From an uncultured Collinsella sp. (GTDB taxonomy: Bacteria > Actinomycetota > Coriobacteriia > Coriobacteriales > Coriobacteriaceae), in contig CATYVQ010000005.1 in the NCBI GenBank assembly GCA_958413895.1, positions 1-64,000 on the forward strand: DNA of 64,000 nt, in the 5' to 3' direction. The translations under genes were made by a program, and so were the position numbers. Position 1 is the first letter of the stretch. Each line of letters opens with the position of its first letter. Shown here in pieces: positions 53,222-62,141 of this stretch. The notes below the pieces were generated by a model. The model was not told where the DNA came from, searched no databases, and saw only the letters and a list, made by a program, of their open reading frames with translations.

Positions 53222-53578
53222 ATGATTTCCATGCGTGAGGCGTATGAGAAGATCGGCGCCAATTATGATGACGCGTGCGCTCGGCTGATGGGCGAGGAAA
53301 TGCTTGCCCGCTTTGCCCTCAAGTTTTTGGATGACGAGAGCATAGACAAGCTGGAGGCCGCCATGGCGGCGGGAGACGCCAAGAGCGCGTTTATGGCAGC
53401 GCATACGCTCAAGGGCGTGAGTCAGAATCTGGGATTCGATAATCTGTACGAGCCTGCGGTCGTGGTGACCGAAGCGCTGCGTGGCGCTGATGCCGTTGAC
53501 GGCGCTCGCGAGGGAATGCATGCGCTGCAGCAGCAATATGCGGCTACGATGTCGGCCCTGCGCGAGGTGGCTGAATAA
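53222..53578 (+). CDS. Hpt domain phosphotransfer protein
   Basis: A 118-residue four-helix-bundle Hpt protein with the phosphorylated histidine H61 in AAHTLKGVSQNLGF. It follows the REC/HD-GYP gene by 23 bp with an aaggag site, so it is very likely co-transcribed. It would shuttle phosphate between a hybrid kinase encoded elsewhere and the receiver domain of its neighbour, or act as a phosphate sink. Confidence 0.92.
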   Translation: MISMREAYEKIGANYDDACARLMGEEMLARFALKFLDDESIDKLEAAMAAGDAKSAFMAAHTLKGVSQNLGFDNLYEPAVVVTEALRGADAVDGAREGMHALQQQYAATMSALREVAE

Positions 53579-53602
53579 GAGCTTGCGAGCCTTGATGACT
53601 AT

Positions 53603-53666
53603 GAGAGTGGATAATCTCCCGTTTTAGGCCCGGTGGCGGCCTCAAAGTGGGAGATTATCCACTCTC
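53603..53666. repeat. Arm-loop-arm inverted repeat
   Basis: gagagtggataatctccc (53603-53620) and gggagattatccactctc (53649-53666) are perfect 18-bp complements with a 28-nt loop. It follows the Hpt stop by 24 bp. The architecture matches the repeats at 42839 and 49199, although the arm sequence differs. Confidence 0.85.
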
Positions 53667-53755
53667 GTTCGATATGTGTCCAAAAATCCACGCTCACCCC
53701 TCCGGGTTAGTAAATGGCCTATGCGCACTGGCGGGGCTTTCCGCATGCAATCAAT

Positions 53756-53787
53756 ATCGTTGTTCGATAAACTGTTCGAATAACGAT
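53756..53787 (+). promoter_or_regulatory. Candidate operator upstream of the DUF2975-like/XRE pair
   Basis: atcgttgttcga and tcgaataacgat are imperfect 12-bp inverted half-sites with an 8-bp spacer, 21 bp upstream of the membrane-protein start. The XRE-type regulator encoded second in the operon is a natural candidate to bind it. Confidence 0.55.
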
Positions 53788-53808
53788 CGAGTCGATGAGG
53801 GTGAGTGT

Positions 53809-54369
53809 ATGTCTAACAGCGTTCAGCGTATGGCCAAGGCGGGCGAAAATATCAGGAAGCTTGGCTTTTGCATGGCAGCCGTTTTTGCAGGGATGCTCGT
53901 CGCTTTTGCCGCGTTGGTTGTTTACGTGATCTGGTATGCGGTTGCAAACGTTGCCTCTGTCGATTCTTTCGGCGTCGTGACGCTTCTCGATGGCGGGTGC
54001 ATCGTTATCCCAAGCGGACTGTGCCTGGCACTCGTCGTGGGTATTTCGCTTGTCGTTCTGTGTGGGATCAGCCGTAACATCTCGCGAGGCGTCTCGCCCT
54101 TTACCAAGACGCATGTGCGGCTTATCCGTGTTCTTGCGCTTGCCTTTGCTGTTAACGCCGCGGTTTCGCTTATTGGTGCCTACGGATCGGTCAATCTTAC
54201 CATTGGTGGGCTGGAGCTTTACGTCGTGCCTCATTCCTTCGTTATTGAGATTTGCCAAGGCGTTGCCTTTGATGCGGGGTCGCTTATCGGCGCGGCTGTC
54301 TGTCTGTGTATCTCGGTGATCTGGAGTTATGCCTCGCTGCTCCAAGAGCAGTCTGACGAGCTTGTGTAG
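53809..54369 (+). CDS. Four-helix membrane protein, DUF2975-like
   Basis: A 186-residue protein with four transmembrane segments (about residues 20-45, 62-85, 102-125 and 145-172). Size, topology and the adjacent small XRE regulator match the DUF2975 family, whose role is unknown. ATG 53809 follows gagggtgag. The upstream frame to 53647 would read through the inverted repeat and operator. It is closely coupled (8-bp gap) to the XRE gene. Confidence 0.78.
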   Translation: MSNSVQRMAKAGENIRKLGFCMAAVFAGMLVAFAALVVYVIWYAVANVASVDSFGVVTLLDGGCIVIPSGLCLALVVGISLVVLCGISRNISRGVSPFTKTHVRLIRVLALAFAVNAAVSLIGAYGSVNLTIGGLELYVVPHSFVIEICQGVAFDAGSLIGAAVCLCISVIWSYASLLQEQSDELV

Positions 54370-54377
54370 GAGGAAGC

Positions 54378-54707
54378 ATGAGCTATCTCATCATCGAGCT
54401 TGAGACGCAGCTACTTAAGACCGGAAAGACCAGTGCTGATCTGATTCGTGCCACGGGGCATACTCCGGCTAATATTTCTAAGCTAAGAAACGGAAAAATT
54501 AAAGCTATTCGCCTTAAGACGCTTCTCGATATTTGCGATGAACTTAACTGTCAACCGGGAGATATTATTCGGCGGGTGAGTGAGAAAGAGCTTGAGGAGC
54601 TTATTGTTGAGCGTGCAAAAAATGTCGTGAGGCAGATGCGGAATGGTGGAGGCAATGAGGCGTCGCTTCCGACATCAGTCTTCGCTGTAGATTTGAGCGA
54701 CGAGTAG
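54378..54707 (+). CDS. XRE/Cro-CI family regulator (YozG-like)
   Basis: A 109-residue helix-turn-helix protein. The HTH spans about residues 15-65 (TSADLIRATGHTPANISKLRNGK, then LDICDELNCQPGDII), followed by a charged tail. It follows the DUF2975-like gene by 8 bp with aggagg, a conserved gene pair in Firmicutes and actinobacteria. It probably autoregulates through the inverted repeat at 53756. Codon use is more AT-rich than the flanking genes. Confidence 0.88.
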   Translation: MSYLIIELETQLLKTGKTSADLIRATGHTPANISKLRNGKIKAIRLKTLLDICDELNCQPGDIIRRVSEKELEELIVERAKNVVRQMRNGGGNEASLPTSVFAVDLSDE

Positions 54708-54744
54708 CATAGAGCGAACAGCTATAACGAAATATCAGTGTAAC

Positions 54745-54775
54745 GGGACCCGTGTCTAACACGGGTCCCTTCTTT
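54745..54775 (+). terminator. Rho-independent terminator after the XRE gene
   Basis: gggacccgtg and cacgggtccc form a 10-bp perfect stem with a short loop, followed by ttcttt. Confidence 0.93.
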
Positions 54776-54852
54776 ATTAATTATCTTGACAAATATGAGT
54801 TATCGAAAAACAATAACAACTAGGAAAAACGATAAAGAAAAGAAGGAACGAT

Positions 54853-55614
54853 ATGAGCGGTTTTGCTATCAAGCAGAACGGGAGGCCAATGAATGCATCA
54901 GCGATAAAGCTGTCAAAGGTGTCAAAGCGCTACGGGAAACGGCGCGTTTTGCATGACGTTTCCTTCGAGGTGCATCAGTCTGAGCTTTGTGCCCTTGTTG
55001 GTGCAAACGGTGCGGGCAAAAGCACGCTTATTAAAATAGTGCTGGGCCTCTGCGAGCCATCGTCGGGGAGCGTGGAGCTCTTTGGAGGCAAATCAAAAAG
55101 AGAGCTTGGCTTGATGCGGACGCGTGTCGGCTATGTGCCAGATTCCAGCGGAGCATACCAATCCCTCAGTGCGGTTGAGAATCTCCAAATCCGATGTTTG
55201 GAATGGGGGCTTGATGCGAATCGTGAGATTCCTCGCGTTTTGAGCCTAGTCGGGCTGGACGTCGAAGAGAAAAAGAGCGTGAGCAGTTTTTCTCTGGGAA
55301 TGAAACGGCGGCTGGATATAGCTACGGCTTTGTTGGGTGACACTGATCTGCTTATTTTTGATGAGCCAGCAAACGGGTTGGACCCGCTGGGCATCGAGAG
55401 TATATGGGCCCTTATCGGTCGATTGAATCGAGAACAGGGTAAGACCATGCTCATCTCTAGCCATGATTTGGATGAGTTGGCATCAGTTGCAACAAGTTGC
55501 GTGTTTATCCATGACGGCGAACTGCTGAAAAAGGAACCGATGGACGTCATAAGGGATGAGGCATCGTCCCTAAAAGAGTATTACAGGCGCTTGATGAAGG
55601 CGGTCTCGCTATGA
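54853..55614 (+). CDS. ABC transporter ATP-binding protein, BcrA/lantibiotic-immunity type
   Basis: A 253-residue ATPase with Walker A GANGAGKST (about 50-58), Q-loop replaced by YVPDSSGAYQ, signature FSLGMKRRLDIA, Walker B LLIFDEPANGLDPLGI and H-loop SSHDLDELA. DEPANGLDPLGI and the LGMKRR signature are typical of BcrA, NukF and other self-immunity ATPases. It starts an operon with two small permeases whose ends overlap. Expected role: exporting or shielding against a peptide antibiotic. No lantibiotic structural gene is visible. The ribosome site is gaagga. Region codons are less GC-rich. Confidence 0.9.
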   Translation: MSGFAIKQNGRPMNASAIKLSKVSKRYGKRRVLHDVSFEVHQSELCALVGANGAGKSTLIKIVLGLCEPSSGSVELFGGKSKRELGLMRTRVGYVPDSSGAYQSLSAVENLQIRCLEWGLDANREIPRVLSLVGLDVEEKKSVSSFSLGMKRRLDIATALLGDTDLLIFDEPANGLDPLGIESIWALIGRLNREQGKTMLISSHDLDELASVATSCVFIHDGELLKKEPMDVIRDEASSLKEYYRRLMKAVSL

Positions 55615-56435
55615 AGCGGGCGATCCATCCCATAAAGGCAGATATGATGCGTTTGCACAGGATGTTTCCGGCGAAGTTTGGTCTTACGCTTATGCTGGCG
55701 TTCGGCCTTCTCTTCTGTGTCTTTCTAAAAAACGGAACAACGTTGCTCGCCTTTGGCAATAGCGTTTTTGGGGAGGATATTGGTTTCTGCTGGAATGTAA
55801 TCGATCCTTCTGCACCCGATGAGTCCCTTGTGCGCAGTGCTTTTGCCGGCACCTCCCTGTTCGTTCCGCTCATCGTTTGCCTGGCGATTTTACAGGAGCG
55901 CGGCTATGAAGAGGGATACCGAATTTCTTCAGCAAGAGGTCTTACCCGCTTTAATGGGGCCCTAGCACATGTGCTTTCGTCTGCTTTAATAATTGGCGCA
56001 GCATATAGTGCGCTTTGCCTTCTTCTTTTTGCAATAGCCATAATACGTGGAGGGCATAACTACTCGCACGACATGCTAACTGCATTTTTGCCCGCAATGA
56101 TAGTCAACGCCGTATTGGTGATATCGGTTGCGCTGGAGACGGTGACCATCTATCGGATTACAGGCAGCGCTGTATTGAGCGGGGCTGCGATAATTATTGG
56201 ATTTGTCATGAGCTTGACGCTCTACGGAACCTTCCTTCAGGCGCCCGTACCATCCTTGCGATGGATCTTCTTTCTTCCGGGGCCGTACCTTGGAGTCGGA
56301 TGTGCCCTTGGGTATAGCGATATGGGGCAGCTGACACTTCTGGAATATGGCGTGGCAGCCAGCTGTCTATCGGTATTGATTTACGCTCTCTTGAGCTTTC
56401 GCGCTGGGGGTGTGCTCAATGGCTCGTCAGATTAA
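55611..56435 (+). CDS. ABC-2-type permease of the immunity-like transporter, first
   Basis: A 274-residue membrane protein with about six transmembrane helices (first near 23-41, last near 238-262) and no ATPase domain. It overlaps the ATPase gene by 4 bp and the following permease by 17 bp. Size and coupling resemble the EG-type permeases of lantibiotic immunity systems, though sequence identity to a named family cannot be shown here. Confidence 0.82.
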   Translation: MKRAIHPIKADMMRLHRMFPAKFGLTLMLAFGLLFCVFLKNGTTLLAFGNSVFGEDIGFCWNVIDPSAPDESLVRSAFAGTSLFVPLIVCLAILQERGYEEGYRISSARGLTRFNGALAHVLSSALIIGAAYSALCLLLFAIAIIRGGHNYSHDMLTAFLPAMIVNAVLVISVALETVTIYRITGSAVLSGAAIIIGFVMSLTLYGTFLQAPVPSLRWIFFLPGPYLGVGCALGYSDMGQLTLLEYGVAASCLSVLIYALLSFRAGGVLNGSSD

Positions 56436-57237
56436 AAGACTTCTCCAGTCAGAATTGAAGCATGTGAGCAAATGGGCGTACGCCTTAATCCTGGTAATTT
56501 ATGCGTACATGGTGGTATTGCAGCTCAATTCTTTCCCGATGTGGTTCTGTAGCCTCCGTGAGAATAGTTTCTTGGGCTTTTTCCCAGACCCGACGCTTCG
56601 GCTATCGGCAGAGGATGTCCTTCTATTTGGTAATGCAGAGGTTTTTCGCGGTCTGCTGTTCAACGTAGCCCCGTTGGCTCATGCATTGTTCTTTCCGTTC
56701 ATCGCGGCTTGTATTGTGCCGCGCTTTGTCAGTTCGGGCTTTATTGAGGAACCGTGGGGGTTGTCGGAGGCTCGGGGTGGGAAGCGTGTGTGCGCTATCG
56801 TTGCGCGAGTGGTGCTGTCTTCTTTTGCCCTTTTGGGCGCGTTTATCCTGTCGAGTGTCGTTTTGTACTGTCTTAACTGCGTAATCGTTTTGGATGCTTG
56901 GCAGTATTTCAACCTGAATATTTTTTGCTATCGACTTCTTCTGGCGAGTGTCGTCTGCCTTGCATACGTGGTCTCTTGCGTGATCGCTGTTTCCTATTTT
57001 GGGTCCGGCTTCGGTCCGATTGGCATGCTGTTGCTTGTCAATGTTGTAGCAATCTACATACAGCTCGGGGCCAATTCCATGCTTCCGCTTCCGTCCTCGA
57101 TGCTCATGTGGATTTGCGGCGTGACCCCGTTGGGGAACGGTCAATGCATCTCGATTTTAATTGACTGTCTAATTAACGTAGCAAGCGTTTTTACCATTTG
57201 CTTTACCGTCGACCGATTGCGGTCGAGATTTCTTTGA
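56419..57237 (+). CDS. ABC-2-type permease of the immunity-like transporter, second
   Basis: A 272-residue membrane protein with about six helices. It is co-translated with the previous permease (17-bp overlap). ATG 56419 has ggggg upstream. GTG 56410 is an alternative. The helix pattern and gene order (ATPase, permease, permease) suggest a heteromeric transporter. Cysteine-rich and aromatic transmembrane segments and lower GC set the operon apart from its surroundings. Confidence 0.8.
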   Translation: MARQIKRLLQSELKHVSKWAYALILVIYAYMVVLQLNSFPMWFCSLRENSFLGFFPDPTLRLSAEDVLLFGNAEVFRGLLFNVAPLAHALFFPFIAACIVPRFVSSGFIEEPWGLSEARGGKRVCAIVARVVLSSFALLGAFILSSVVLYCLNCVIVLDAWQYFNLNIFCYRLLLASVVCLAYVVSCVIAVSYFGSGFGPIGMLLLVNVVAIYIQLGANSMLPLPSSMLMWICGVTPLGNGQCISILIDCLINVASVFTICFTVDRLRSRFL

Positions 57238-57275
57238 TTGTTTGTGAGGGATGACCATACCGAGCAAACCAAATA

Positions 57276-57315
57276 CAGCGGGGGCGTGCACCGTGGCTGG
57301 TGCTCGCCCCCGCTG
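57276..57315. terminator. Bidirectional terminator
   Basis: cagcgggggcg and cgcccccgctg are perfect complements. The enclosed gcacc-gtggct-ggtgc extends the stem. It serves the permease on the plus strand and the convergent gamma-glutamyl hydrolase on the minus strand, where the tail tatttggttt is T-rich. Confidence 0.8.
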
Positions 57316-57348
57316 GCATAGGAGGCTTTAACTTGTGTGGCTTGCGAG

Positions 57349-58158
57349 CTAGCGGGCCAGCTTAACTTTTGCCGCTGCCTCGACAAACGACTTCCACAGG
57401 TTAAAGTCGGTCTCGAGCGTCTGCCAGGTGTACTCGGGATGCCATTGCACGCCCAGGCAGAAAGGCTGGCCTTCGACTTCGATGCACTCGGGAACGCCGT
57501 CGGTTGCCTTGGCGACCAAGCGCGTGCTCTTACCCAGACGATCGACGCAGCAGTGATGTGCCGAGTTGGTCTGGATCAGCCTGTGCCCGCCAACCGCGCG
57601 CTCCAGCAGCGAGCCCGGCACGACCTCGACGGGATGCACAGGGTCGTTGAGCACGTGTGTATGGCGCCACTGCGTGCGGCCCTCGCGAGCGCCCAGGCTC
57701 GGCACGTCCATGCACAGGGTGCCGCCGGTGGCGACGTTGAGCAGCTGCGTGCCGCGGCAGGTGGTAAAGAGCGGCTTTTTGGCGCGGAGCACCTCGTCGA
57801 CCAGCTTGAACTCAAAACTATCGCGGATCTCGCAGCAGAGGGTGGGGTCGTAGGGTCGATCATCGCCCCAACGTTTGGGATTGACATCGGGGCCGCCGGG
57901 AATGGCGATGCCGTCGGCAATATCGACGTAATGACGGATAACATCGACGTCTTCGGTAATAGACATCTGCAGCGGCAGACCGCCGGCGGCAAGAATGGCA
58001 TCGACAAAGACACTTGCGATTTCCTCGTTGGGGGAGAGCGTCTCGCTCAAAAACGGCTTTGCCTCTTCCCAACGCGGTGCGACGAGGATGAGTGGGCGGT
58101 CGGCGGGGTCGACGTCGACATGCGGGGTGTAGGACGATGAGGTGCGGGTTCCGATCAT
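57349..58158 (-). CDS. Gamma-glutamyl-gamma-aminobutyrate hydrolase family protein (class I GATase-like)
   Basis: A 269-residue class I amidotransferase-fold hydrolase of the PuuD family. The nucleophile C134 lies in PLFTTCRGTQLLNV. The dyad His-Glu lies in LGVQWHPEYT near 240, and IAIPGGPDVNPKRWG lies near 85. PuuD cleaves gamma-glutamyl-GABA in putrescine degradation. Other relatives remove glutamate from folate or peptide conjugates. No other putrescine genes are nearby, so the exact substrate is open. It lies next to an amino-acid ABC operon. Confidence 0.88.
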   Translation of the reverse strand: MIGTRTSSSYTPHVDVDPADRPLILVAPRWEEAKPFLSETLSPNEEIASVFVDAILAAGGLPLQMSITEDVDVIRHYVDIADGIAIPGGPDVNPKRWGDDRPYDPTLCCEIRDSFEFKLVDEVLRAKKPLFTTCRGTQLLNVATGGTLCMDVPSLGAREGRTQWRHTHVLNDPVHPVEVVPGSLLERAVGGHRLIQTNSAHHCCVDRLGKSTRLVAKATDGVPECIEVEGQPFCLGVQWHPEYTWQTLETDFNLWKSFVEAAAKVKLAR

Positions 58159-58166
58159 GGTTGCGG

Positions 58167-58262
58167 CTTTCGAATCCGGGTGGACATGGCACAGGGGTGG
58201 CGCGGGGCAAACGTCTTTCGAATCCGGGTGGACATGGCACAGGGGTGGCGCGGGGCAAACGT
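58167..58262. repeat. Perfect 48-bp tandem duplication
   Basis: The 48-bp unit beginning ctttcgaatccgggtggaca and ending gcggggcaaacgt is repeated exactly, at 58167-58214 and 58215-58262. It lies between the hydrolase start and the ABC ATPase stop. Two exact copies suggest a recent slippage or recombination duplication. Confidence 0.9.
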
Positions 58263-58293
58263 TACTGATGAATTTGCCCGCGTGGCAATTGGG

Positions 58294-59058
<765 letters not shown>

Positions 59059-59094
59059 GGTGCTCGGCTCCTTATGACTCGAAATGGTAAAGCG

Positions 59095-59928
59095 TTAGCG
59101 GATGATGGTCGCGCCGGTCTTGTGCGAAACGTAGACAGCGGCCTTGTTAATTGCGACGTTGATGAGGATGTAGATGACCGCGATTACCAGGTAGACCGAC
59201 ACGAGGGCGTCGTAGTTGGTAATGAGCACGCGGGCGTTTTGCATGAGGTCGGGGTAGCTCACCACATAGGCAACGGTGGTGTCTTTGACTACGACCACAA
59301 GCTGCGAAATCAACGACGGAATGATAAACCGAATGGCTTGCGGTAACACGATTTTAAAGGTGATTTTAGCTTTGGAGAGACCGAGTGCCTGGGCGGCTTC
59401 GACCTGGCCGCGCGGCACGGCGTTGACGCCGGCACGGAAGATCTCGGCGAGTACGCCGGCAGCAGCGAGCGCGACGGGAAGCGTGAGCATCCAAAACGAC
59501 GGCAGCGCGATCTTGTACTGGGGCAGCACCAAAAAGAAGAAGTAGATGAACAGCAGGCTCGGCACGCCGCGGAAGAAATCGGTGAGTACGCGGCAGAAGA
59601 GCTGCAGCGGCTTGATGCCGCTGGTGCGGCCGAGCATAAGGGCTAAGCCCAGTGCCAGCGCAATGGCGCCAGCGGTGAGTGCGACTTTAACGGTGCCCTC
59701 AAAGCCGGCAAGCAGGAACTTCCAGGTGGTGAGGTGCGTAAAGAAATACCAATAGTGGACCGAAAGCTGACCGGTCACAAAAAAGCGCTTCAACACGAGG
59801 ACGACGAGCGCGGCGACGGCAACAAGCGAGATGGCGGTGCCGATGCGAATCTTGGCGCGCATCTTGGGGCCGGGAGCCTCGTAGAGCGCATCGCGCATGG
59901 TGAGCGCGGAGGTGGAGTGCTTGCTCAT
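59095..59928 (-). CDS. Polar amino acid ABC transporter permease
   Basis: A 277-residue permease with about five or six helices. The EAA loop is EIFRAGVNAVPRGQVEAAQALGL (about 165-187), typical of HisM/GlnP-type proteins. An N-terminal helix near 32-52 and an external extension precede the standard core. Its start overlaps the upstream permease stop by 4 bp, so the two are co-translated and form the heterodimeric channel. Confidence 0.93.
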   Translation of the reverse strand: MSKHSTSALTMRDALYEAPGPKMRAKIRIGTAISLVAVAALVVLVLKRFFVTGQLSVHYWYFFTHLTTWKFLLAGFEGTVKVALTAGAIALALGLALMLGRTSGIKPLQLFCRVLTDFFRGVPSLLFIYFFFLVLPQYKIALPSFWMLTLPVALAAAGVLAEIFRAGVNAVPRGQVEAAQALGLSKAKITFKIVLPQAIRFIIPSLISQLVVVVKDTTVAYVVSYPDLMQNARVLITNYDALVSVYLVIAVIYILINVAINKAAVYVSHKTGATIIR

Positions 59929-60584
59929 CGGAGGATCCTCACCTTCTTATCGATATAGTTGCCAATGTGGCTCACCACAAAGGCCGTGCCCAGGTAGCCG
60001 AGCGCCGAGATAAAGAACGCGGCGACGCCGCCGAGCGAGCGCGTGTTGATGTAGCTCACCACGCCGGTGAGCTCCTGCGGTTTAAGCGGCACCTGGCTGC
60101 CGAGCGCGGTGGTGAGCATGACGGCGATAAAGAGGTTCGTCATGGGCAGCACGCTTGAGCGCAGCGCCTGCGGAATCACGATCTTGGCGAGGATACGGCT
60201 GAAGCTCATGCCGAGCGAGCGGGCGGCTTCCACCTGGCCGACGCCAACGGTGTTGATGCCGCTCATAAAGTTCTCGGAGCCAAAGGCCGAGCCCAAAAGG
60301 ACCGTGGCGACGATAACGCAGGTACGGTAGGGCAGGACGACCTTGAGCGGCGGCAGCGCATAGACGACGATGATGAGCAGTGCGATGCCTGGGATGTTAC
60401 GGAAGACCTGGACATACAGGTCGCCAAAGACGCGCAGCGGCTTGAGCGGCGACACGCGCATCACAGTGACGGCAACGGCCAGCACCATGGCGATGGCAAA
60501 CGACTCAAGTGTCATGCCCCAGGTTGCTAGCAGGGCGTCGATATAGTTCTGGCCATAGAGCGACCAGAGCTCGGAGAGACTCAT
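59925..60584 (-). CDS. Polar amino acid ABC transporter permease
   Basis: A 219-residue permease with five helices and the EAA loop MSGINTVGVGQVEAARSLGMSF (about 108-130). It is a HisM/GltJ-like partner of the next permease. A hairpin (60609-60634) between the binding-protein gene and this gene probably reduces expression of the membrane components relative to the binding protein. Confidence 0.93.
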   Translation of the reverse strand: MSLSELWSLYGQNYIDALLATWGMTLESFAIAMVLAVAVTVMRVSPLKPLRVFGDLYVQVFRNIPGIALLIIVVYALPPLKVVLPYRTCVIVATVLLGSAFGSENFMSGINTVGVGQVEAARSLGMSFSRILAKIVIPQALRSSVLPMTNLFIAVMLTTALGSQVPLKPQELTGVVSYINTRSLGGVAAFFISALGYLGTAFVVSHIGNYIDKKVRILR

Positions 60585-60608
60585 GCGGACCTCCCGCCGA
60601 TAAGGAAA

Positions 60609-60634
60609 GGGGCTCCCGTGTGTACGGAAGCCCC
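60609..60634 (-). terminator. Intercistronic attenuator hairpin in the amino-acid ABC operon
   Basis: ggggctcccgt and acggaagcccc pair over 11 bp with one mismatch and a 4-nt loop, between the binding-protein stop and the permease start. No strong U-tract on the minus strand. Partial termination or 3' end protection is likely. Confidence 0.7.
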
Positions 60635-60722
60635 GACAACTCAGTGAGGAAACAGTTTACCGCAATAAAGCGCATCATGCGTTTCCGTATGGTTTCGTTG
60701 CGGTCGTTACCAGGCTCGCTGC

Positions 60723-61718
60723 CTAGGCGCCGATTTCGGGCAGCTCGGGAACATTAGTGTCGCCCGTACGGTCGCCGATGCAGATCTGCCACAGCTCGGT
60801 CCAGGTGCCGTCGTCCTCGATCTTCTTAAGGAAGTCGTTAACGAAGGCGACACCGTCGGAATCGAGCGGCAGACCGATGCCATAGGGCTCCTTGCTGCCG
60901 AAGGGCTTGCCGGCAATCTTGTACTTGCCGGGCTCGCGGACCAGGGCGCTCTGCTGCATGTTGTTATCGATGACATAGGCGTCAACGCGACCCTGCTGGA
61001 GTGCCTGACGGGCCTCCTCGTCGGTCTTGAACTCCTGCTGGCTGGCCTTGGGAGCGAACTCCTCCAGGATGGCGGGGCCGTTGGAGCCAGACTGGACGGC
61101 GACGTTCTTGTCGGCCAGGTCGTCGACGCTCTTAATGTCGTCGTTATCGGCGAGCACCAGGATGGCCTGCTGCGTGTAGTAATAGGGACCGGCAAAGGAG
61201 ACGAGCTTCTTGCGCTCGTCAGTGATGGTGTAGGTGGCAAAGACGGCGTCGACCTGGCCGTTCTGCAGGACGGACTCGCGCGTGTCCGAGGTCACCTGGG
61301 TGATCTCGACCTTGTTCTCGCCCAGAATGTAGTTGGACAGGAGCTGTGCGATACCGGCATCGAAGCCGCGGGTCTGACCGTCTTTTTCGTTGAGGAGGGA
61401 GAAGAGCGTGGAGGTCTGAACGCCACCGATCTTAAAGACGCCGGCGTCCTTGACGGCCGTCGCCCAGGTGCTGGCGGCGATGGCGTCGTCATCGGCCTTG
61501 GGGCCGTCGTTGACGAGCTTGTCGAATGCCTTGGCATCGAGCGTGGTGGAAGCCTCGGTATCCTCGGAGCCCTTTGAGGAGCCGGCGGCGGAACCCTTGT
61601 CGGCCTCGGCGCTGGTGTCGGAGCAGCCGGCAAGACCAAGGCCGGCGACGGTTGCGAAGGTGGCGGCAACGAAGCCGCGGCGGTCGAGAACGACCTGCTG
61701 GGAGAGGTTCTTGCTCAT
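60723..61718 (-). CDS. Amino acid ABC transporter substrate-binding lipoprotein
   Basis: A 331-residue solute-binding protein (SBP_bac_3 family). The signal peptide ends in the lipobox LAGC (C32) and carries twin arginines (DRRGFV), so Tat export as a lipoprotein is possible. A Ser/Glu-rich spacer (about 33-60) precedes the binding domain. Domain features are GFDAGIAQLLSNYIL near 140, VFATYTITDERKKLVSFAGPYY near 180 and VDAYVIDNNM near 250. It is first in the operon behind a recognisable promoter. The ligand is probably glutamate, glutamine or aspartate by family. Confidence 0.93.
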   Translation of the reverse strand: MSKNLSQQVVLDRRGFVAATFATVAGLGLAGCSDTSAEADKGSAAGSSKGSEDTEASTTLDAKAFDKLVNDGPKADDDAIAASTWATAVKDAGVFKIGGVQTSTLFSLLNEKDGQTRGFDAGIAQLLSNYILGENKVEITQVTSDTRESVLQNGQVDAVFATYTITDERKKLVSFAGPYYYTQQAILVLADNDDIKSVDDLADKNVAVQSGSNGPAILEEFAPKASQQEFKTDEEARQALQQGRVDAYVIDNNMQQSALVREPGKYKIAGKPFGSKEPYGIGLPLDSDGVAFVNDFLKKIEDDGTWTELWQICIGDRTGDTNVPELPEIGA

Positions 61719-61761
61719 GGTAGAACACCTTTCTCAATAAAATCCCTAGCGGTTGAGTAGA

Positions 61762-61791
61762 GTTATACCCTATCGCGCTCAAATGGGTCAA
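61762..61791 (-). promoter_or_regulatory. Sigma70-type promoter of the amino-acid ABC operon
   Basis: On the minus strand TTGACC (-35) and TATAAC (-10) are 18 bp apart, about 45 bp upstream of the binding-protein start, whose ribosome site is gaaaggtg. Confidence 0.65.
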
Positions 61792-61835
61792 CACGAAATA
61801 ACTCAGAAACATACTTACCTTATGGGTAATTCTAC

Positions 61836-61867
61836 CTACCAAAAAGGGACGGGCACCTTTGTGGTAG
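61836..61867 (+). repeat. Short variant of the ccaaaaagggac repeat
   Basis: ctaccaaaaagggacgggca continues to ctttgtggtag. The ends ctacca / tggtag pair. It has the same core as the family at 8582, 42072, 46942 and 48150, but different stem bases. Confidence 0.7.
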
Positions 61868-61900
61868 TTCTGGCCGGTGCAGCGGCATGCCTTGCTGTTT

Positions 61901-62120
61901 TGTCTCGATCTGTAACATCTGCAGCCATTTTTGCCGAGTAACTGTTACAGATCGAGATTTTCTCTTCAGGGGAATTCGAATGTCTCAATCTGTAACATCT
62001 GGACGGCCAAAAGGTCCCTATCTGTTACAGATTGAGACAAACGTCGGGGACTAAGACGTCTTGTCTCAATCTGTAACAGTTAGACGGAAATTCGGGCCCT
62101 AGATGTTACAGATTGAGATA
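61901..62120. repeat. 80-bp tandem array of three hairpin units
   Basis: Three units each contain tgtctcaatctgtaacatct (61901, 61981, 62061 with small variation) and a complementary tgttacagattgagaca about 40 bp on. Spacing between units is 80-81 bp, and each unit has a roughly 20-nt loop of unrelated sequence. The arms are conserved between units while loops differ. It fills most of the space between the amino-acid ABC promoter and dxs. Confidence 0.9.
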
Positions 62121-62141
62121 ATCGCGTCGCGAAAACAAAAT

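Noticed and set aside
58158..58293. tRNA gene suggested by cgaatccggg
   Set aside because: The segment is part of an exact 48-bp tandem duplication and cannot form the other tRNA arms.
61901..62120. Possible CRISPR array
   Set aside because: Repeats alternate as inverted pairs rather than direct repeats, there are only three units, and no cas gene is present.
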